Source of the DNA: Fibrobacter sp. UWR2
GTDB taxonomy: Bacteria; Fibrobacterota; Fibrobacteria; Fibrobacterales; Fibrobacteraceae
DNA length: 64,000 nucleotides
Direction of reading: 5' to 3'
Assembly: GCF_002210285.1 (NCBI RefSeq)
Contig: NZ_MWQE01000003.1
Location: 124,001-188,000, forward strand
Below, one piece after another: positions 59,091 through 64,000 of the stretch; the stretch's first letter is position 1, and every line of letters starts with the position of its first letter. The notes beneath the pieces were generated by a model that was given only the letters and a program-made list of their open reading frames with translations, had not been told where the DNA came from and ran no database searches. Made by a program: the position numbers and the translations under genes.

Positions 59091-60204
59091 TAATCCCTGC
59101 CCGGAACTTCATCTTTAGAATTCGGGCGACGGATTTTTCGATACGGATAAGGTAATCCTTATTTTGCTGGGCGAGTTCGACCAGCGTGTTTTTCATGTCG
59201 ACCGCCTTCACGGGGTAGGTCGTCATGAACATGTCGTTGCCGGCATCGAGCGCGGCCATCACGACCTTCCTGAATTCGGATGCGGGGTAGGGGTCCTCGA
59301 GGGTGTCGGTGCCGCTTATCCATGAACGCAGATTCGTTCCCCACAGGTCGTCGGTAAGTACCACGATATCGTCGTCGATGTCGTGGGCCATCTTCACGAT
59401 TTTCGGTTCAAAGACTGCGGGCGCGTTTGAGATTTTCCTGTAGCGAACGCTGCTCATCATGATGATGGGGACATCCGTGGCGAGCGCCTTGAAGAACTCG
59501 ACGTTGTTGCGGATGGTCTCTTCGGTCGCCTCGCTTTCGGCCATTTGCAGATCGCTGTTCGTCTCGCTGTCGTAGCCGGGGAAATGCTTCGAGGCGCTCG
59601 TTATGCCGTTTGCCTTCATTCCCTTTACGAATGCGCGAACCTTGTCTGCATTCCCGATGCCGCCCCAGGAACGGCCCCAGTGCTCCATGAAGGTCTCCTT
59701 GCCGTTGATGTCGGAGGGCGGGTCGATTGCGGGGGCGAGGTTCAGGTTTATGCGGATTTCCTTGAGCGTGTTACCGATTTCGCCTGCGATGCGCTCGATA
59801 GCCTCGGGATCCAGCTCGCGTAATTCCTTTGCACTCGGGGTCTTTTCCCACTTGCGGTCGATTTTGCCGATGCGGCTCACGCTGCCGCCTTCCTGGTCGA
59901 TGGTGACGAGGAGCGGAACCTTCGCCTTTGTGGTGATGCTGGTGAGGGTGCGCCCGAACTGCCTGACGTTTGAGAGGTGCGGGTTCATCACGAGCACTCC
60001 GCCGAAGTGGTTCTCGGTGACGAACTTCGGGGTCGTCATGTACACCATAATCATCTGCCCGACTTTTTCTTCGAGAGTGAGCGAGTTCCAGAGGCCGAAA
60101 AGTTCGGCCGGAAGGTTGTACGGATTGTTCGTTGCCGAAACCTGCGCCACTGCCATGGAACAAGCTATCGCGATGGCCAGTATTGCAGAACGGACGGAGT
60201 GCAA
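59080..60204 (-). CDS. Exported glycoside hydrolase family 3 protein, NagZ-like with altered active-site loop
   Basis: 374 residues. Signal peptide (about 1-23, AILAIAIACSMAVAQVSA). GH3 barrel: SLTLEEKVGQMIMVY, PLLVTIDQEGGSVSRIG, INLNLAPAIDPPSD, ASKHFPGYDSETNSDLQ, VVLTDDLWG with the probable nucleophile Asp. NagZ enzymes have KHFPGHGDT...DSH, where the His is the general acid; here the loop reads YDSETNSDL and that His is gone, so activity may be altered or lost. The exported location also differs from cytoplasmic NagZ. Its start directly follows the topoisomerase stop side, 1 bp apart on the same strand. Confidence 0.8.
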   Translation of the reverse strand: MHSVRSAILAIAIACSMAVAQVSATNNPYNLPAELFGLWNSLTLEEKVGQMIMVYMTTPKFVTENHFGGVLVMNPHLSNVRQFGRTLTSITTKAKVPLLVTIDQEGGSVSRIGKIDRKWEKTPSAKELRELDPEAIERIAGEIGNTLKEIRINLNLAPAIDPPSDINGKETFMEHWGRSWGGIGNADKVRAFVKGMKANGITSASKHFPGYDSETNSDLQMAESEATEETIRNNVEFFKALATDVPIIMMSSVRYRKISNAPAVFEPKIVKMAHDIDDDIVVLTDDLWGTNLRSWISGTDTLEDPYPASEFRKVVMAALDAGNDMFMTTYPVKAVDMKNTLVELAQQNKDYLIRIEKSVARILKMKFRAGIIRN

Positions 60205-62730
60205 TTATGCTTCCTTTTTCTTGAAGAACCGGCGCGGCTTGAACTCGCGCGGCGGGAAGTCAAACTTGAGTTTGCCCTTCTCGAGCGTGAGGTAGGCGTC
60301 GAAGAGCCTGCGCGTCTTGTTGCTGCGGAAGCCCTTGATGAGAGCGGTCTTTTCGCCGGCGAGGAGCTTCTTGATTTCTTCGAGCGGGATTTCCTTGCCG
60401 AGGAGCACCTTGGGCAGGTTCAGGCCCGAGGGCTTCTTGTCGATGTAGCTCTGGCTCACGTAGCCGGTGAGCGTCTCGAACATGTCGGTGTTGTCGATGG
60501 GGGACTTGCCCACCTTCTCGCCGATCTCGATTTCTTCGGGTTTCTCGTCGAAAACGAACTCGATCTTGTTCTGGTCGTTGATAGTGAGCACCGCGGTGAA
60601 TTCTGCGCCGCGCTTGCTGCGGAAGCCGGTCAGCGGGCCAATCTTACGCTTGGTGAGGAGTTCCACGATTTCTTCATCGGTCAGGTGCTTGCCGCCGATC
60701 ATCTTGCGGATGACGATGCCGTCTTCGGTGGTGTAGCGGCTTACGGTCTCGAACACCTTCTTGCCGTTCACCGGGCTGAACTTTGCCTCGCCGGTGGTGT
60801 TCTCTTCCTTGAACCCCTTGATGTTCTTCACCATGTTCTTCGTCATGTCGACGATTCCCTTCATGAAGTTCTCGCGGGATTCTTTGCCCTTGCTGATGAG
60901 GTCCATCTTGTATTCCCACTCGCCGGTGAGTTCCGGGCTCGTGAGGGCCTCGCAGTTCATGGCCGAGAGCACCTTGATGAGGTCGAAAGCCTTCGCCGTC
61001 GGGATCATTTCCTTGCCGTCACGGACGACGTACTTGTCGCTTACGAGTTTTTCGATGATGGCGGCGCGCGTTGCCGGCGTACCAAGCCCGCGCTCCTTCA
61101 TGGCGTCGCGCAGCTCGTCGTCCTCGACGAGCTTGCCTGCGCTCTCCATCATGGAAAGGAGTGTGCTTTCGGTGTAGTGCGCAGGCGGCTTGGTAAAGTC
61201 TTCTTCGGCGCGTATGTCGAGCGTCTTGGCGGCGTTACCCTTCAGTTTCGGGATGTTCGATTCCTCGTCGCTATCCTTGCCGTAAACTGCCTTGAATCCC
61301 GGGTCCACGAGGATCTTGCCTTCGGTAATGAACGTCTCGCCTTCGACGGTCGTGATGCGGGTGGTGTTCAGGTACTGTGCCGGCGGGAAGAATACCGCGA
61401 TAAAGCGCTGGCAGATCATCGTGTAGATTTTCTCTTCGGCTTCGGAGAGTCCCTTCGGGGTGACACCCGTGGGGATAATGGCGAAGTGGTCCGAAATCTT
61501 CGTGTTGTCGAAAACCTTCGGGGTACGCTTCACGTAGTTCTTGTCGAGAGCCTCCTGCGCGAACTTGGCGAGCGGGCCCTCGATTTTCCCGAGGGTCGCC
61601 TTCACGGGGGCCACATAGTCTTCGGGCAGGCAGCGGCTGTCGGTACGCGGGTAGGTCGTGGCCTTGTGCTTTTCGTACAGGGCCTGAGCAATCGAAAGGG
61701 TCGTCTTCGCGCTGAAGCCGAAGCGGTTGTTGGCCTCGCGCTGGAGCGTGGTGAGGTCGTAGAGCTGCCCGCACTTCTGCTGGCTGGGGGCGGTCGTCTC
61801 CTCGATCTTGCCGGGTTTGCCCTTGCACTTGTCGAGGATTTCCTCTGCCTTCTTCTCGTCAAAAATCTGCTTGACGCGGTCCTTGCCCTCTTCCTTCGAG
61901 GCGGTGAACCACTTGCCCAGATAGGCGTTGCCGTCGTTGTCGAAGTCGGCCTCGACGGTCCAGAACTTCTGCGGCTTGAACTGCTGGCGTTCTTCTTCGC
62001 GCTTCACGATGATGGCGAGCGTCGGGGTCTGCACGCGGCCGCACGGCGTAATCTGGAACCCGCCCATGCTGCTGTTGTACGCGGTGAGGCCGCGGCTGCC
62101 GTTCATGCCTACGAGCCAGTCGGCTTCGCTACGGCAGAGGGCCGCATTTTTCAGGTTTTCCATCTCCTCTGCGGTGCGAAGGTGCTCGAAGGCATCCTTG
62201 ATGGCGGCAGGCGTCATGCTCTGCATCCACAGGCGCTTGATGGTCTTGCCCGTAAACTTGCCCTTGAGCACGTAGTCGAGAATGTAGAAGAAAATCAGTT
62301 CACCTTCGCGGCCCGCATCGCATGCGTTCACGATGGTCGTCACGTCCTTCCTCTTGATGAGCTTGCCTACGATGGAAAGCTGCGACTTGGTGGCGGGCGT
62401 GGCGACGAGCGGGAACTTCTCGGGGAGCATCGGGAGCGTCTTCATGTCCCATGCCTTGTAGCGCTCGTCTATATCTTTCGGGTCGGCGATGGTCACCAGG
62501 TGGCCGATGGCGTGGCTCACGATGGTCGTGTCGCTTTCGTAAAAACCGTTGTTCTTCTTGAACGACTTTGCACCGAGGACTTTCACGAGGTCGGCGGCGA
62601 CGCTCGGCTTTTCGGCGATGATGAGGGTGATTCCCTCGCCGGTAGCCTTGGCTGCCTTCTTCGTTGTAGTCTTGGTCGCGGTCTTTGCCGCAGTTTTTGC
62701 ACTTTCAGTCGTTTTCTTAGTCGTTGCCAT
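60205..62730 (-). CDS. topB: Type IA DNA topoisomerase (topoisomerase III-like)
   Basis: 841 residues. Toprim domain: TLIIAEKPSVAADLVKVLG (about 34-52), NACDAGREGELIF with the acidic metal-binding residues. Catalytic Tyr in TTYPRTDSRCLPEDY; other core motifs GFQITPCGRVQTPTLAI and GTPATRAAIIEKL. The first 33 residues are a Lys/Ala/Thr-rich tail (ESAKTAAKTATKTTTKKAAK). The C-terminal 230 residues carry repeated topo C-terminal modules without the zinc cysteines (GPLTGFRSKRGAEFTAVLTI, KTALIKGFRSNKTRRLFDAY). It relaxes and decatenates DNA. It starts 4 bp after the glycosyltransferase gene stop. Confidence 0.92.
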   Translation of the reverse strand: MATTKKTTESAKTAAKTATKTTTKKAAKATGEGITLIIAEKPSVAADLVKVLGAKSFKKNNGFYESDTTIVSHAIGHLVTIADPKDIDERYKAWDMKTLPMLPEKFPLVATPATKSQLSIVGKLIKRKDVTTIVNACDAGREGELIFFYILDYVLKGKFTGKTIKRLWMQSMTPAAIKDAFEHLRTAEEMENLKNAALCRSEADWLVGMNGSRGLTAYNSSMGGFQITPCGRVQTPTLAIIVKREEERQQFKPQKFWTVEADFDNDGNAYLGKWFTASKEEGKDRVKQIFDEKKAEEILDKCKGKPGKIEETTAPSQQKCGQLYDLTTLQREANNRFGFSAKTTLSIAQALYEKHKATTYPRTDSRCLPEDYVAPVKATLGKIEGPLAKFAQEALDKNYVKRTPKVFDNTKISDHFAIIPTGVTPKGLSEAEEKIYTMICQRFIAVFFPPAQYLNTTRITTVEGETFITEGKILVDPGFKAVYGKDSDEESNIPKLKGNAAKTLDIRAEEDFTKPPAHYTESTLLSMMESAGKLVEDDELRDAMKERGLGTPATRAAIIEKLVSDKYVVRDGKEMIPTAKAFDLIKVLSAMNCEALTSPELTGEWEYKMDLISKGKESRENFMKGIVDMTKNMVKNIKGFKEENTTGEAKFSPVNGKKVFETVSRYTTEDGIVIRKMIGGKHLTDEEIVELLTKRKIGPLTGFRSKRGAEFTAVLTINDQNKIEFVFDEKPEEIEIGEKVGKSPIDNTDMFETLTGYVSQSYIDKKPSGLNLPKVLLGKEIPLEEIKKLLAGEKTALIKGFRSNKTRRLFDAYLTLEKGKLKFDFPPREFKPRRFFKKKEA

Positions 62731-62733
62731 TGC

Positions 62734-63867
62734 TTATTTCCATTTGAAGCGCCCGAACAGGCCGAAGAGTACGGCCAGCACGGTAAAGGGGGCGTGGATG
62801 ATTTCGACCGGGATGCACCACTTGAGCAGGTGCTCCTGCCGGAAAATCCTGAGCCCGCGTAATATTAGGACAAGGTCGCCGACGCACTTGGCCACGAAGG
62901 TGGCCGCGAAGGCTATGAGAATTTCGAGGCTGAACGGCGCGAGAATCGCCGCGACACACTGCATGGTGAGGAACAGGAACACCATGCTGAGCACGAACAC
63001 GATTTTCGGCGTGTAGTAGATGGTTTTCGAGGCCCAGCGCTTGCGCTGTTCCCAGAGTTCGTGGAGTGTCTCCTTGCCGCTTGTGGTCACGAAGGTAGAT
63101 TCGGCGATGCAGTAGCGCATGGCCCAGGGGCGGTCTGCGGCGAGTTTCTGCATCAGGAGGTCGTCGTCGCCGCTCTGGATCTTGATGACGTTGTCGAACC
63201 CGTGGACGCTCTTGAAGAAACTCTTGCGGTAGGCGAGGTTGTTGCCGGTACTCGTGAGGGGCAGGTGCATCGCGAGGCCCGCGGTGCCTGCCACGCGGTA
63301 AATAAGCGTCTCGACAGCCTGCATGCACACGATGACTTTCGACTTGCCGGGTTCGGTCGGGATGTAGGAGTGCCCGGCCACGAGTTCGATACCCGGTTCG
63401 AATTCCCGGACGATTCCGGCGACCCAGGTGGGCTTCACGATGCAGTCGGCGTCGGTGAGGCAGAGGATTTCGCCATCGCAGGCTTCGATGAGCTGGCTGA
63501 GAGCGTGCTTCTTGGGGCTAACTCCCTCGGGAATCTCCCTGATGGTGAGCACGTGCAGCCGCGGGTCGCGCGCTGCATACTCCGCGAGGATTTTCGGGGT
63601 GTCGTCGTCGCTGCGGTCGTCGGCGACCCAGACTTCCCATTTGCCGGCGTAGTCCTGGGCGAGTACCGAATCGAGGGTAGCGCGGATGCCCGCCGCCTCG
63701 TTGCGGGCAGAAATCAGTATGCTCACGTCCGGCTTGGGCTCCACGTCGGATTCCCCTTCGCGCACGCCTCCCAGGGCACGGAAGAACCGCACCTCGAGGG
63801 CCAGGTAGAACAGCCCGAAGGTGACCAGCAGGCCGATGACCGCGTATGTGAGTACTGTCCAGAGCAT
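62734..63867 (-). CDS. Membrane-bound family 2 glycosyltransferase
   Basis: 377 residues from the ATG at 63867 (MLWTVLTYAVIGLL); a TTG at 63879 would add four residues. N-terminal transmembrane helix (about 3-25), GT2 domain (about 45-260) with PDVSILISARNEAAGIRATL, VWVADDRSDD, CLTDADCIVKP (DxD-type) and a Q-x3-RW-like EQRKRWASKTI, then three hydrophobic helices (about 275-370). Such enzymes transfer sugars to lipid or growing polysaccharide at the inner membrane. TAAATT lies 12 bases before the ATG. It precedes topB and the GH3 gene on the same strand. Confidence 0.85.
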   Translation of the reverse strand: MLWTVLTYAVIGLLVTFGLFYLALEVRFFRALGGVREGESDVEPKPDVSILISARNEAAGIRATLDSVLAQDYAGKWEVWVADDRSDDDTPKILAEYAARDPRLHVLTIREIPEGVSPKKHALSQLIEACDGEILCLTDADCIVKPTWVAGIVREFEPGIELVAGHSYIPTEPGKSKVIVCMQAVETLIYRVAGTAGLAMHLPLTSTGNNLAYRKSFFKSVHGFDNVIKIQSGDDDLLMQKLAADRPWAMRYCIAESTFVTTSGKETLHELWEQRKRWASKTIYYTPKIVFVLSMVFLFLTMQCVAAILAPFSLEILIAFAATFVAKCVGDLVLILRGLRIFRQEHLLKWCIPVEIIHAPFTVLAVLFGLFGRFKWK

Positions 63868-63934
63868 TTTTTCGGGCAAAATTTAGTTCATCGAATCGGA
63901 ATTTTGGACTGCGGGTGCCGGAACGGGACGAAAA

Positions 63935-63975
63935 TTCTTGATACATATATATATGTTAATGTATCGGCGGGTGGC
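63935..63975. promoter_or_regulatory. AT-rich palindromic region at window end
   Basis: GATACAT...ATGTATC (7-bp perfect inverted repeat) encloses the palindrome CATATATATATG. It lies upstream of the glycosyltransferase gene and of anything beginning past the window on the plus strand; GTGAAAAACGCGG at about 63979 could start a gene that is cut off. Nothing further can be supported. Confidence 0.3.
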
Positions 63976-64000
63976 AGACGTGAAAAACGCGGCCCGAAGG

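Noticed and set aside
59977-62862. 961-residue open frame on the plus strand
   Set aside because: It lies antisense to the topB gene, whose active-site motifs are intact; long antisense frames are expected in GC-rich coding DNA.

Overview
The window looks like a chromosomal segment of a Fibrobacter species (phylum Fibrobacterota, cellulose-degrading gut bacteria). The evidence is the combination of a fibro-slime surface protein, a TIGR02147-type regulator (family described from Fibrobacter succinogenes), type IV minor pilins with very large surface domains, a carbohydrate-binding lipoprotein, GC-rich codon use and dispersed GTCATCCCCGC hairpin repeats. I see no rRNA, prophage, integrase or CRISPR array. 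There are two leucine tRNAs, one Rpn/PD-(D/E)XK nuclease-family gene and one decayed ispD fragment.

Layout. 1-3.5 kb, minus strand: birA, a small secreted protein, tsaD and a YbbR-domain protein. 3.5-9 kb, plus strand, one tightly packed operon: ftsX, envC-like, holB, recJ and a TonB-C-like protein, joining cell separation to replication and repair. 9-10.3 kb: hairpin repeats, a small unknown gene, tRNA-Leu(TAA) and a secreted protein. 10.4-20.4 kb: a minor-pilin operon with a structured leader, ending in a 2482-residue pilin-anchored putative adhesin. 20.6-25 kb: Rpn-family nuclease, ispD, a zinc-type ArsR sensor with its exporter, and a truncated ispD copy. 25-29 kb: a five-gene cluster (zinc-ribbon TPR, KGCFGK-repeat protein, TM-YidD fusion, SPFH-SHOCT protein, four-TM protein) that resembles a membrane-stress or envelope system and is the best candidate for something undescribed. 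29-31.6 kb: a Ski2-like helicase. 31.6-37.2 kb: surface-polysaccharide genes rfbA, rfbB, rfbC, a Wzb-like phosphatase, a Wza-like exporter and manC. 37.3-41.4 kb, minus: pheS, an AT-richer secreted protein, a NimA-like flavoprotein and a MORN-repeat protein. 41.4-46.5 kb, plus: two membrane proteins, an esterase-like protein, tRNA-Leu(CAG), a GNAT enzyme, then the TIGR02147 regulator with a CBM lipoprotein. 46.5-52.7 kb: an FHA-GGDEF diguanylate cyclase, the giant fibro-slime protein and a SPOR-like protein. 52.8-57.8 kb, minus: a 1363-residue SF1-helicase/Vsr-like/DUF3320-like protein whose ATPase motifs all look broken, and GluQ-RS. 57.9-63.9 kb: a secreted protein, a DnaQ-type exonuclease, a GH3 family protein, a type IA topoisomerase and a membrane glycosyltransferase.

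How the parts relate: much of the window concerns the cell surface (pilus-borne adhesin, fibro-slime protein, polysaccharide precursors and export, CBM lipoprotein, c-di-GMP synthesis), which fits a bacterium living attached to plant fibre. A second theme is gene expression. At least twelve genes have a TAnnnT-like hexamer ending 6 or 7 bases before the start codon, which suggests frequent leaderless transcription, while downstream operon genes carry Shine-Dalgarno sequences or overlap their upstream neighbours. All family assignments come from reading motifs; no database search was run.
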